Assembly: GCA_017387165.1 (NCBI GenBank)
Contig: JAFOFS010000299.1
Coordinates: 1 to 17,295 of the forward strand
Source: Clostridia bacterium
GTDB lineage: Bacteria > Bacillota > Clostridia > Oscillospirales > Acutalibacteraceae
DNA length: 17,295 bases
Reading direction: 5' to 3'
Positions 1 through 7,804 of this stretch are shown piece after piece. A program made the position numbers and the translations under genes. Position 1 is the stretch's first letter; the number at the start of each line of letters is the position of its first letter. A model generated the notes under the pieces. It made no database searches. It saw nothing but the letters and a program-made list of their open reading frames with translations, and was not told where the DNA came from.

Positions 1-4
1 ATAC

Positions 5-1186
5 ATGAAAATTCTGGTTATCAACGCCGGTTCGTCTTCGCTGAAATATCAGCTGTTCAATATGGACACCGCTGAAGTGATGGCGAAGGGCCTGTGCGAG
101 CGCATCGGCATCGACGGTGCGATCACTCACAAGCGTCCCGGTCAGGTGGATTATAAAGAAACGCTGGAGCTGAAAGATCACGAGGCGGCACTGAAAAAGG
201 TGCTGGAGATGCTTTCGGATGCGGAATACGGCGTCATTGCCGACGTCGATGAGATCGACGCGGTGGGTCACCGCTTCGCGCACGGCGGCAATCTGCAGGG
301 CTCGCAGATCATCACCGAGTCGGTGCTGAAATATCTGGAGTCCATCGTCCCGATCAATCCGCTGCACGGTCCTCCGGCGATCGCCGGCTTTAAGGGCTGC
401 GCACGCCTGATGCCGAACAAGCCGCAGGTCGGCGTGTTCGACACCTCGTTCTACACGCAGATCGAGGACTTCCGCTATGTGTACGCTCTGCCGTATGAGT
501 ATTACGAGAAGGACAACATCCGCCGTTACGGCTTCCACGGCACCTCCCATCGTTACGTTTCCGCCAAGGTTGCGGAGCTGATGGGCAAATCGGTCGAGGA
601 CGTGAAGGTCATCACCTGCCACCTCGGCAACGGCTCCTCCATCACCGCGGTGGAGAATGGCATTGCCATCGATACGACGATGGGCTTCACGCCGCAGGAA
701 GGCGTGCCGATGGGCACCCGTTCCGGTTCGATCGACCCGACGGTGGTCACCTATCTGATGAAGACCAAGGGCTACACCGCCGAAGAGATGGAAAACATCC
801 TCAACAAGAAATCCGGCTTCCTCGGCCTGTATGGCAGCTCGGATGCCCGTGACGTTGAAGAAGGCGCCAAGAACGGCGACCCCCGCGCCATCCTCGCGCA
901 GAAGATGCTCGGCAACGCGGTCAAGCGCTACATCGGCGCGTTCGCGGCCGAACTGAACGGCGTCGATGCGGTGGTGTTTACCGGCGGTATCGGTGAGCAT
1001 GACGCGACCATTCGCCGCCTGGCTCTGTCCGGACTGGAGAACTTCGGTATCGAGTACGACGAGGAACTGAACAAGAAGACCCATTCCACCGCGCGTCTGT
1101 CCACCGACAACTCCAAGATTCAGGTGTGGGTGGTTCCGACCGACGAGGAATATATGATCGCTTTGGATACGCAGAAGTTGGCGTAA
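5..1186 (+). CDS. ackA: Acetate kinase
   Basis: Cytoplasmic acetate kinase (acetyl phosphate + ADP to acetate + ATP), an ASKHA-fold enzyme that is the final ATP-yielding step after phosphotransacetylase. The 393-residue length is normal for the family. Visible motifs: the N-terminal INAGSSSLK (residues 6-14), VGHRFAHGG with the conserved Arg90, NPLHGPP (118-124), VFDTSFY with Asp146, RRYGFHGTSHRYVS (173-186), HLGNGSS (206-212), MGTRSGSIDP with Arg239, FTGGIGEH, and a C-terminal PTDEEYMIALDT. The start at position 5 matches the family N-terminus; its ribosome site lies outside the window. It is followed after 25 bases by the aldehyde dehydrogenase and then pduL, so it very likely serves that pathway as the acyl phosphate-consuming step. 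Several usually conserved positions differ from the commonest forms (FAHGG for VVHGG, DTSFY for DTAFH, ALDT for ARDT), which may mark a pathway-specific paralogue. No encapsulation helix is visible on it. Confidence 0.97.
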   Translation: MKILVINAGSSSLKYQLFNMDTAEVMAKGLCERIGIDGAITHKRPGQVDYKETLELKDHEAALKKVLEMLSDAEYGVIADVDEIDAVGHRFAHGGNLQGSQIITESVLKYLESIVPINPLHGPPAIAGFKGCARLMPNKPQVGVFDTSFYTQIEDFRYVYALPYEYYEKDNIRRYGFHGTSHRYVSAKVAELMGKSVEDVKVITCHLGNGSSITAVENGIAIDTTMGFTPQEGVPMGTRSGSIDPTVVTYLMKTKGYTAEEMENILNKKSGFLGLYGSSDARDVEEGAKNGDPRAILAQKMLGNAVKRYIGAFAAELNGVDAVVFTGGIGEHDATIRRLALSGLENFGIEYDEELNKKTHSTARLSTDNSKIQVWVVPTDEEYMIALDTQKLA

Positions 1187-1211
1187 ATTTGCCGTTTGTA
1201 AGGAGTTTACT

Positions 1212-2678
1212 ATGGCTATTTCGGAAAAAGAAATTCAAAATGTCGTTGCGGCCGTGCTCAAGGAACTGAACACCGGCAGCAAACCGGCCGCTGCCGCGGT
1301 GAAGCCGCAGGGCGAATGGGATTCCACCCAGTATCGCGGCCGTAAATTCAAGGGCATCTACTCGGATATGAACGAGGCGATCGCCGCCGCCAACGAAGGC
1401 TATAAGGCGGTGCGTCGTATGACTTTGGCCGAGCGCGAGAAGATTCTCGCGGAGATCCGCCGCCTCACCCGTGAGGAAGCGCCGATTATGGCGGTGATGG
1501 GTGTTGCGGAGACCGGTATGGGTCGCGTCGATCATAAGACCGCGAAGCATATGCTGGTCGCGGATAAGACCCCCGGTACGGCGGATATCACCGCCGAGGT
1601 CAAGACCGGCGACGACGGTCTGACGCTGCTGGAACGCGCGCCGTTCGGCGTTGTGGGCGCGATCACGCCGTCCACCAACCCGTCCGAAACGGTTATCTGC
1701 AACAGTATGGGTATGATCGCGGCCGGCAACGGTGTGGTGTTTAATCCCCACCCCAATGCCATCGCCACCTCCAACTACGCCGTTGACCTGGTCAACCGCG
1801 CGTCCAAGCTGGGCGGCGGTCCGGACGTGCTGGTTGCATCGATGGATAAGCCGACGATGGAATCCGCTGCGGTGATGCAGTCCCATCCGCTGATCAAGCT
1901 GCTGGTCTGCACCGGCGGCCCCGGCGTGGTGCGTGCCGTGCTGTCCTCGGGTAAGAAAGCGATCGGCGCCGGCGCGGGTAATCCGCCGGTCATCGTGGAC
2001 GATACCGCTGACATTCAGAAGGCAGGCAAGGACATCATCGACGGTTGCTCCTTTGACAACAATCTCCCCTGCATTGCGGAAAAGGAATGCTTCGCGTTCG
2101 CGAGCATTATGGAAGAACTGATGACCGCGATGCAGAAGAACGGCGCCTACAAGATCACCGCGCAGCAGGCGGACGAACTCGCCAAGGTCGTGCTGGTGGA
2201 TAAGCAGGGCAAGGACGGCAAGGTGCATAAGGTCATCAACCGCAAATGCGTCGGTCGCGACGCGAAGGTGCTGCTGGGTATGATCGGCGTTCAGGTGAAC
2301 GACGATATCCGTTGCATCATCTGCGAGACCGGCTTTGAGCATCCGTTCGTGCAGGAAGAGCTGATGATGCCGATTCTGCCGATCGTCCGTGTGGAGAACA
2401 TCGATCAGGCGATCGATTGGGCGGTCAAGGCCGAGCACGGCAACCGTCACACCGCGCATATGCACTCCAAGAACATCGAAAACCTCTCCCGCTTCGCGTA
2501 TGCGGTGGAAACCACCATCTTCGTGAAGAACGCCCCGTCCTATGCCGGTATCGGCTTCGGCGGCGAGGGACACACCACCTTTACCATCGCCGGTCCGACC
2601 GGTGAGGGCTTGACCTCGGCTCGCAGCTTTACTCGCTGGCGCCGTTGCGTTATGAAAGACGCGTTCCGTATCATTTGA
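1212..2678 (+). CDS. CoA-acylating aldehyde dehydrogenase, EutE/PduP family, microcompartment-type
   Basis: NAD-dependent CoA-acylating aldehyde dehydrogenase (aldehyde + CoA + NAD to acyl-CoA + NADH). The 488 residues contain a nucleotide-binding stretch GAITPSTNPSET (149-160), CTGGPGVV (233-240), GAGAGNPPV (252-260) and the catalytic Cys287 in NNLPCIAEKE, the arrangement seen in EutE/PduP rather than in hydrolytic aldehyde dehydrogenases. Residues 1-20 form a short amphipathic helix (EKEIQNVVAAVLKEL) followed by an Ala/Pro/Lys linker to about residue 38. This is the classic encapsulation-peptide layout of microcompartment cargo enzymes. The start is set by AAGGAG seven bases upstream of ATG. 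The gene sits between ackA and pduL, with 25- and 19-base gaps, so the three form one operon. The substrate (acetaldehyde, propionaldehyde or lactaldehyde-derived) cannot be told from this window, so I give no eutE or pduP symbol. Confidence 0.95.
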   Translation: MAISEKEIQNVVAAVLKELNTGSKPAAAAVKPQGEWDSTQYRGRKFKGIYSDMNEAIAAANEGYKAVRRMTLAEREKILAEIRRLTREEAPIMAVMGVAETGMGRVDHKTAKHMLVADKTPGTADITAEVKTGDDGLTLLERAPFGVVGAITPSTNPSETVICNSMGMIAAGNGVVFNPHPNAIATSNYAVDLVNRASKLGGGPDVLVASMDKPTMESAAVMQSHPLIKLLVCTGGPGVVRAVLSSGKKAIGAGAGNPPVIVDDTADIQKAGKDIIDGCSFDNNLPCIAEKECFAFASIMEELMTAMQKNGAYKITAQQADELAKVVLVDKQGKDGKVHKVINRKCVGRDAKVLLGMIGVQVNDDIRCIICETGFEHPFVQEELMMPILPIVRVENIDQAIDWAVKAEHGNRHTAHMHSKNIENLSRFAYAVETTIFVKNAPSYAGIGFGGEGHTTFTIAGPTGEGLTSARSFTRWRRCVMKDAFRII

Positions 2679-2697
2679 CCGTTCGGAGGGAATCCTA

Positions 2698-3363
2698 ATG
2701 CAGTACAATCCCGATATGATTGCCGATATCGTCTCCCGCGTGATGGCGGAGCAGGGTATCCGCCGCCCCGGTTCGTCGAGTGACAACCTGGTGCCGGTCG
2801 GCGTGTCCAACCGCCACATCCACCTGACTCAGGCGGACGTGGAGACCTTGTTCGGTAAGGGCTACCAGCTCACCCCGATGAAAGACCTGTCCCAGCCGGG
2901 TCAGTACGCCTGCAAGGAAGTGCTGACCATCATCGGTCCGTCCATGCGTGCGATCGAAAAGGTGCGCGTGCTCGGCCCCGTGCGTAAGGCGACGCAGGTG
3001 GAAATTTCCCGTACCGATGCGTTTGTGCTGAAGGTGAAGCCGCCGGTGCGTGAGTCGGGCGATATTGCCGGCTCGGCAGGAGTGACCATCATCGGCCCGA
3101 AGGGTCTGGTGACCATCAAAGAGGGCTGCATCATCGCCAACCGCCACATTCATATGAGTCTGGACGAGGCAGCGGCTTTCGGCGTGAAGGACGGCGACTA
3201 CGGCGACGTGGAAGTGATCGAGGGCGCCGAGCGTGCCACCACCATCCACGGCGTGCAGATCCGTGCGCACAAGGATTTCCGTCTGGAAATGCACATCGAC
3301 ACCGATGACGCTAACGCGGCAGGTATCGGCAACGGTGCAAAAGTGAAACTCATCAAGAAATAA
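2698..3363 (+). CDS. pduL: Phosphate propanoyltransferase / phosphotransacylase PduL
   Basis: PduL-type phosphotransacylase (acyl-CoA + phosphate to acyl phosphate + CoA), the zinc-dependent enzyme of microcompartments that is unrelated to Pta. The 221 residues hold the duplicated PduL beta-barrel domain. The histidine-rich motifs VSNRHIHL (36-43, His40 and His42) and IANRHIHM (146-153, His150 and His152), plus EMHIDTDDAN (197-206, His199), supply the metal ligands known in the family. Residues 1-20 (QYNPDMIADIVSRVMAEQG) form an amphipathic helix followed by a Ser/Gly/Pro linker, the expected encapsulation peptide. GGAGG lies eight bases upstream of ATG. It feeds acyl phosphate to the ackA product and recycles CoA for the dehydrogenase, so the three genes form a complete aldehyde-to-acid branch. 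A hairpin terminator starts just after the stop codon, so this is probably the last gene of the microcompartment-related operon. Confidence 0.96.
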   Translation: MQYNPDMIADIVSRVMAEQGIRRPGSSSDNLVPVGVSNRHIHLTQADVETLFGKGYQLTPMKDLSQPGQYACKEVLTIIGPSMRAIEKVRVLGPVRKATQVEISRTDAFVLKVKPPVRESGDIAGSAGVTIIGPKGLVTIKEGCIIANRHIHMSLDEAAAFGVKDGDYGDVEVIEGAERATTIHGVQIRAHKDFRLEMHIDTDDANAAGIGNGAKVKLIKK

Positions 3364-3368
3364 AAAGC

Positions 3369-3395
3369 AAGCCTACCGTTTGGTAGGCTTTTCTT
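3369..3395 (+). terminator. Intrinsic terminator after pduL
   Basis: A 9-bp perfect stem (AAGCCTACC at 3369-3377 with GGTAGGCTT at 3382-3390), a GTTT tetraloop and a short T-rich tail TTCTT. It begins six bases after the pduL stop codon. The T-tract is interrupted, so some readthrough into the following HAD gene, which has no obvious promoter of its own, is plausible. Confidence 0.8.
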
Positions 3396-3416
3396 GAAAG
3401 AAAGGAGGGAGAAAGA

Positions 3417-4130
3417 ATGGTCAGCGTACAAAAAATGGTGATATGCGATTGCGACGGCACGCTGCTGCCTGCAGGAGAGACCCGTCTTTCTCCCGAGGTC
3501 ATCGACGTCAGCCGCCGCCTGACGGCAAAAGGCGTCCTGTTCGCGGTGGCCAGCGGTCGCCCGTACGAGCAGCTGCGCGAACTGTTTGCGCCGGTGGCGC
3601 AGCAGGTGATCTTTGCCTGTATGGACGGCTCGCTGCTGATGCACCGCGACTGCGTGCTGGGGAAACGCCCCATTCCCGACCGCTTGGTGCGTGAGGCGCT
3701 GGCGCGGTATCCCGACGTTCTGCTGTTCGGTCGGCGTAAACTGGCGGCATTCGGCAACCCGAAATTTGCAGGGACGCCGTGCGGGTCGCTGTTTGCGTTT
3801 GGCGAGCCGGTCTTGCGGATGGGAATCTCCACCGCCGACCGTGATCCGCTACCTGAGCTGCGGTGCATTTACCGCGAGGACGGTTGGGCGGAGCTGATCG
3901 CTCCCTGCGCCAATAAAGGCGCGGCGCTGGCGGATCTCTGCCGCAAGTTCGGCATTCAGCCGGAAAACGTGTATGCGTTCGGTGACAGCGACAACGATAT
4001 CGAGCTGTTGCAGGCGGCCGGTCATCCGTATAAAATGACCGCTTCCCATGGTCTGGAACGGGTGTATATCCCGACCACCGCCTCGGTGACCGTCACCCTC
4101 CGCGAGCAGTTCAATCTACCGGAATATTAA
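3417..4130 (+). CDS. HAD-superfamily hydrolase, Cof-like phosphatase
   Basis: Cytoplasmic haloacid dehalogenase-type phosphatase of the Cof / sugar-phosphatase group, which dephosphorylates small phosphorylated metabolites such as sugar phosphates or flavin precursors. The four HAD motifs are present: I, CDCDGT with nucleophile Asp11 and acid/base Asp13; II, ASGRP with Ser46; III, Lys167 in NKGAAL; IV, GDSDND (189-194). A cap domain fills about residues 75-160. At 237 residues it is somewhat shorter than typical Cof proteins of about 260-280. The ATG at 3417 follows a strong AGGAGGG site. It lies downstream of the pduL terminator with only 53 bases between the genes and no convincing promoter, so it may depend on readthrough. 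A link to the upstream pathway (for example detoxifying a phosphorylated intermediate) is only a guess. The true substrate is unknown. Confidence 0.9.
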   Translation: MVSVQKMVICDCDGTLLPAGETRLSPEVIDVSRRLTAKGVLFAVASGRPYEQLRELFAPVAQQVIFACMDGSLLMHRDCVLGKRPIPDRLVREALARYPDVLLFGRRKLAAFGNPKFAGTPCGSLFAFGEPVLRMGISTADRDPLPELRCIYREDGWAELIAPCANKGAALADLCRKFGIQPENVYAFGDSDNDIELLQAAGHPYKMTASHGLERVYIPTTASVTVTLREQFNLPEY

Positions 4131-4154
4131 ATAAGCGACCGGCTTTTTGCCGAT

Positions 4155-4190
4155 AAAAATATCCCCTCGCAGTAGCGGGGGGATATTTTT
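4155..4190. terminator. Bidirectional terminator between the HAD gene and ddl
   Basis: A hairpin with the 12-bp arm AAAAATATCCCC (4155-4166) and its complement GGGGATATTTTT (4179-4190). The A/T ends of the stem provide a U-run in either direction. It lies between the convergent HAD gene (ends 4130) and ddl (ends 4202) and so should end transcription from both sides. Confidence 0.85.
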
Positions 4191-4201
4191 GTTATTCGGA
4201 T

Positions 4202-5401
4202 TTATTTTTTACCGGTGGCAAGACCGGCGGCCGCACCGGCCAGCAGATTGGTTTCAAAGCTGAAGGTCAGCGCCTCACGCTGGCGCTGACGCTTGAACGC
4301 CAACGCGATCATACGATCCAGCAGTTCCGCGAACGGGATGCCGGCCGCTTCCCACAGATAGAACGCCAGCGAGCCGGGGATGGTGTTGATTTCGTTGACC
4401 CACAGCTCGCCCGTCTGCTTGTCGTTTAAGAAGTCGATACGGGACACGCCGAGACAGCCGAGCGCCTGAAAGGTCTGCACCGCCAGCGCCTGCACCTGCT
4501 CGGTCATACCGTCGGGCAGCTCCGCCGGGCAGCGGCGCTTGAGGTCCGCCATACCGGCCGATTTGGCGCCGCCCTTGCTGCCGCTCTTGCCGCCGGACAT
4601 ATATTTGTCCTCAAAGGTGAGGATATCGGTGGCGTTCAGCGGTTCCTCGCACACCGAGGCAATGGCCTCCTCGCTGTCGCCCAGCACCGCGCAGTTGATC
4701 TCACGGAGATTGCCGACCGCACGCTCCGCCAACACACGCGGCGAATAGCTGATCGCGGTGTCCAGCGCACGCACCAGCGCGTCGCGGTCATCCGCCTTGG
4801 AGATACCGACCGACGAGCCGAGGTTGACCGGCTTGACGATCACGGGATAACCGATGGTGGATTCGATATGTGCCACCACCGCCTCGCTGTCCGCGATGTA
4901 ATCACTGCCCATAAAGGTATAGGCGTCCAGCACCGGCACGCCGGCGCGTTTGAGCACGTCTTTCATCACCGCTTTGTCCATACCGAGGGCAGAGGAGGTG
5001 ACGTCGCAGGAGGCGTAGGGAACGCCCAGCATTTCCAGATATCCCATCAGCGTGCCGTCCTCGACGTTGGTGCCGTGGACGACCGGAATGGCAACCTCAA
5101 ACTGCGCGACGGTGGATTTGCCGAATTTCTTGAACGGATAGCACAGCAGCTCCACCTTGCCGTCACCGCTCGGAACGGGCAGCACGCGGGTGGAGTCCGC
5201 CAGCAACGCCTTCAGATCGGTGTACGCCTTGATGTTGCCGATCTTTTCACCGACGTACCACTCGTTGTTCTTGGTGATGTAGATGGCGAGGGGATTGTAT
5301 TTCTCGGTATTCAACGCGCAGAACGCCTGAATACCGCTGATGACCGATACCTCGTGTTCGGTGGACTTGCCACCGAATAAAACCGCAACGTTCGTTTTCA
5401 T
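4202..5401 (-). CDS. ddl: D-alanine--D-alanine ligase
   Basis: ATP-grasp ligase that joins two D-alanines for peptidoglycan. The 399 residues, counted from ATG at 5401, begin MKTNVAVLFGGKSTEHEVSV, the canonical Ddl N-terminus. A GTG 15 bases further upstream is in frame but has no ribosome site, whereas GTGAGG precedes the ATG. Visible elements: Glu15; HGTNVEDGTLMGYLEMLGVP (109-128); the ATP-grasp strand YPVIVKPVNLGSSVG (185-199); RIDFL (321-325); and the metal-binding NEINTIPGS (337-345). Around 262-284 the omega loop has FEDKY with Tyr267, then a Gly/Lys/Ser-rich stretch GGKSGSKGGAKSAGM. Tyr at this place is what D-Ala-D-Ala ligases have, in contrast to the His or Phe of D-Ala-D-Lac ligases, so a normal vancomycin-sensitive product is inferred. 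It is the last gene of the proS-to-ddl run, 15 bases after murF, the gene whose product uses its dipeptide. Confidence 0.96.
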   Translation of the reverse strand: MKTNVAVLFGGKSTEHEVSVISGIQAFCALNTEKYNPLAIYITKNNEWYVGEKIGNIKAYTDLKALLADSTRVLPVPSGDGKVELLCYPFKKFGKSTVAQFEVAIPVVHGTNVEDGTLMGYLEMLGVPYASCDVTSSALGMDKAVMKDVLKRAGVPVLDAYTFMGSDYIADSEAVVAHIESTIGYPVIVKPVNLGSSVGISKADDRDALVRALDTAISYSPRVLAERAVGNLREINCAVLGDSEEAIASVCEEPLNATDILTFEDKYMSGGKSGSKGGAKSAGMADLKRRCPAELPDGMTEQVQALAVQTFQALGCLGVSRIDFLNDKQTGELWVNEINTIPGSLAFYLWEAAGIPFAELLDRMIALAFKRQRQREALTFSFETNLLAGAAAGLATGKK

Positions 5402-5416
5402 CCTGTCTAACCTCAC

Positions 5417-7021
5417 TTATAAGAAATTATCGGGCAGATCGTTTTCGAGAAGCACGGTACGCTGACCTTCACGGGGGAGAGCCTCCACCCAGTTCAGTCC
5501 ATCCTGCAGCGAGGAGGCCACGTACAGCTTTTCCTCGGGGAAGCCTGCCGCCAGCAGACCGCGTTTCAGCGGCGGAGCCTGCCGATGACCGACCAAAACG
5601 GCGTAATCGCACTTGTCGGCGGCGTAGGCGCCGCATTGCTCGTTGTATTCGTCCTGCTTATCGCCCAACTCCACCATACCGGGAGTGACCAGCACACGCT
5701 GACCGGGGAATGCCGCCAGCACGTCCAGCGCCGCCTTAAAGCCGGCAGGGTTGGAGTTGTAGGCATCGTCGATAAAGCCGTTGGGAAGCAGCTCCAGACG
5801 GTGTTCCACCGGCTTGAGCAGCCGAACCGCATACTTGAGCTGTTGGAGAGAAATGCCGAGCTGATGCGCGATGGCGATACAGCCGACCAGATTCTGAATG
5901 TTGTGTGCGCCCAGCAGGCGGGTGGTGTAATCGCAACGCTCGCCGTCGGGAGCAACCACCGTGAAGGTCGAGCCGGACACGCCGACCTTGAGATCGACGG
6001 CGCGGTAATCGGCGGCGCTGTCTGCCGCCACGCCGTAGGACACGGTACGGGTGTTTTCCACCGTGCGTGCGGCGATGAATTCGTTATCGGTGTTGAGGCA
6101 GAGGAAGCCGTCGGCAGGCAGCGCATCCGCCAGTTCAAACTTGGTGGATACGATGTTTTCCATCGAGCCAAAGGTTTCCAGATGCGCCGGGCCGATGGAG
6201 GAAATGATGCCGTATTGCGGATGAACGAGATCGCACAGCTCGCGGATATCGCCCACCCATTTCGCCCCCATCTCTGCGAGGAAAATCTCGTGCGAGGCGC
6301 GCATATTTTCGCGGATGATGCGCACCAGACCGAGCGGCGTGTTGACGCTGCCGGGGGTGGCCAGCACGTTGAATTTGGTCGCCAGCAGCGACTGCAGGAA
6401 GTACTTGGTGCTGGTCTTGCCGTAGCTGCCGGTGATGCCGACCACCTTGAGGGTCTTATGATCGGCCAAAATCTGCTTGGCCTCGTTGATGAACTTGTTG
6501 TTGATGGCGGTTTCCACAGGGTGGTTGATGAGATTGGCAAGCGGTACAACCGTCACGATCGCCAGCAGCCACAGCACCAGCAGCGCCGCACCGGCGCCCA
6601 GCAGGCGCAGCTCGGTCAGCCACCACAGCGCCGCCACGCCGCCGAACACCAGCAACGCGATCACCGAGATGGTGACCATCAGGCGTTTGACACGACCGGT
6701 GAACACCAGCGGCTTTTTCGCCTTTTTCGGAATATCCGCAACAACGGTCAGCGCCAGCGCCGCGACGGCGATCCAGGCGCCAACGGCGGGATTCACGTTC
6801 CACGAAGCGAGTTTGCCTGCCGACAGGATCAGCATCACCGCCAGACCGAGCAGACCGATAAAACGGCGACTCGGCAGCACGTCGTTTTCATGTTCCTTGC
6901 ACCATGCGGCAAACAGATCGTTGCGGTAGGCGTTGAGCTGGAACATATGCAGCAGATACAGCATCTGCCACACCGTGTCCACCGCGCACAAGACCAGCAC
7001 GGCGATCAAAGCGACGGTCAT
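5417..7021 (-). CDS. murF: Membrane-anchored MurF-type ligase (UDP-MurNAc-tripeptide--D-Ala-D-Ala ligase)
   Basis: Mur ligase that adds D-Ala-D-Ala to the UDP-MurNAc-tripeptide precursor. Counted from ATG at 7021 it has 534 residues; GGAGG seven bases upstream decides this start over an in-frame ATG at 7039 that contains the ribosome site in its own codons. The first ~165 residues form about five hydrophobic segments (roughly 4-25, 53-69, 77-95, 114-133, 141-163) in place of the usual MurF uridine-binding domain. The ligase core follows: P-loop GITGSYGKTSTK (195-206), the central SIGPAHLETFGS (275-286), GAHNIQN (371-377), then the C-terminal domain with DDAYNSNPAGFKAAL (418-432) and TPGMVELGD (446-454). 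The protein ends LLENDLPDNFL. The motif set and the following ddl support MurF. The PgsB/CapB polyglutamate synthases also combine membrane helices with a Mur fold, but they are shorter and lack the MurF C-terminal domain. Confidence 0.9.
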   Translation of the reverse strand: MTVALIAVLVLCAVDTVWQMLYLLHMFQLNAYRNDLFAAWCKEHENDVLPSRRFIGLLGLAVMLILSAGKLASWNVNPAVGAWIAVAALALTVVADIPKKAKKPLVFTGRVKRLMVTISVIALLVFGGVAALWWLTELRLLGAGAALLVLWLLAIVTVVPLANLINHPVETAINNKFINEAKQILADHKTLKVVGITGSYGKTSTKYFLQSLLATKFNVLATPGSVNTPLGLVRIIRENMRASHEIFLAEMGAKWVGDIRELCDLVHPQYGIISSIGPAHLETFGSMENIVSTKFELADALPADGFLCLNTDNEFIAARTVENTRTVSYGVAADSAADYRAVDLKVGVSGSTFTVVAPDGERCDYTTRLLGAHNIQNLVGCIAIAHQLGISLQQLKYAVRLLKPVEHRLELLPNGFIDDAYNSNPAGFKAALDVLAAFPGQRVLVTPGMVELGDKQDEYNEQCGAYAADKCDYAVLVGHRQAPPLKRGLLAAGFPEEKLYVASSLQDGLNWVEALPREGQRTVLLENDLPDNFL

Positions 7022-7028
7022 AGGATTT

Positions 7029-7033
7029 CCTCC
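7029..7033 (-). promoter_or_regulatory. Ribosome binding site fixing the murF start
   Basis: On the minus strand GGAGG is placed seven bases before the ATG at 7021. The longer reading frame beginning at 7039 would put this site inside the coding sequence, which argues against that start. Confidence 0.8.
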
Positions 7034-7035
7034 AA

Positions 7036-7803
7036 TCAAATAAAGCTATCCAGTATGGCGGCGGTCTTGGCCCAGTTTTCGGCAAAGGCAAAGTGTCCGC
7101 CGTTTAATACGACCAGACCGGCATCGGGAATGAGTTTTTCCATTTTCTGCCCATCGGACAGCGGAGTTGCATCGTCCTGATCGCCCCAGATGAGCAGGGT
7201 GGAAGCGGCGATCTTCGGGAGATCGGCGGACACGTCCTCCGCCAGCACCCGATTCATCGTTTGCTTCATCACGGGGGACGCCTGACGGTAGTCGGACGAG
7301 CCCGCGTTTTTCTGAAAATTGGCGAGTGCGTCGGGGAAAAGCGCTTGGATCGGCTTCCACGACAGGATCGCCTTGCCTGCCTTATACGACTTGACCTTGA
7401 TGTGCCACTTTAAGTCGTGATGAGCGGGCAAACCGGCCGAATCCAGCAGCACCGCCTTTTTGACGGTGAGAAACGGCTCGGCAAGGATGCGGATGCTCAC
7501 GCGTCCGCCGTGGGAATGCCCCATCAGCACCACGTCGGTCAGACCGAGCGTTTCGGCAAACTCCCGCACGAAGCGGACGTAGTCGTAGCTGTCCCACGAG
7601 GTGTCGGGGACGAAGGTCCCACCGAAGCCGGGGAGGTCGGGCGCGACCACGCGGCAGCGTCGGGACAGATGATCGATGATGAGGTGGTACACCGACGCAG
7701 CGGTGCCCCAACCGTGCAGCAGCAAAACGGTCTGCTCGCCGCTGCCCTGATCGATATACCGGACGGTCTTGCCGCCCAGTTCCAATGTTTTGTACGCGTC
7801 CAT
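7036..7803 (-). CDS. Alpha/beta-fold hydrolase
   Basis: Cytoplasmic serine hydrolase of the alpha/beta fold, 255 residues, with no signal peptide. Oxyanion motif LLHGWG (28-33), the strand DLPGFGGT (56-63), the nucleophile elbow GHSHGG with Ser97, the acid Asp210 in WGDQDDATP, and the catalytic His237 in NGGHFAF. A small lid lies about 125-185. The substrate is not identifiable: family members include esterases, lipases, haloperoxidase-like and C-C bond hydrolases. Start: ATG at 7803, one base after the stop of the lipoprotein cyclophilin gene and preceded by GGAGAG, so translation is probably coupled. The stop lies 14 bases before murF. Its place in a cell-envelope operon hints at an envelope-related substrate, but that is inference. 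Confidence 0.9.
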   Translation of the reverse strand: MDAYKTLELGGKTVRYIDQGSGEQTVLLLHGWGTAASVYHLIIDHLSRRCRVVAPDLPGFGGTFVPDTSWDSYDYVRFVREFAETLGLTDVVLMGHSHGGRVSIRILAEPFLTVKKAVLLDSAGLPAHHDLKWHIKVKSYKAGKAILSWKPIQALFPDALANFQKNAGSSDYRQASPVMKQTMNRVLAEDVSADLPKIAASTLLIWGDQDDATPLSDGQKMEKLIPDAGLVVLNGGHFAFAENWAKTAAILDSFI

Positions 7804-7804
7804 A

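Noticed and set aside
978..2819. Long minus-strand open frame (613 codons) opposite ackA and the aldehyde dehydrogenase
   Set aside because: It is the antisense shadow of two certain genes in GC-rich DNA; its composition is His/Arg/Gly-rich without any domain pattern.
5585..7180. Plus-strand open frame (531 codons) opposite murF
   Set aside because: Shadow of murF; His/Gln/Arg-rich low-complexity translation and no ribosome site.
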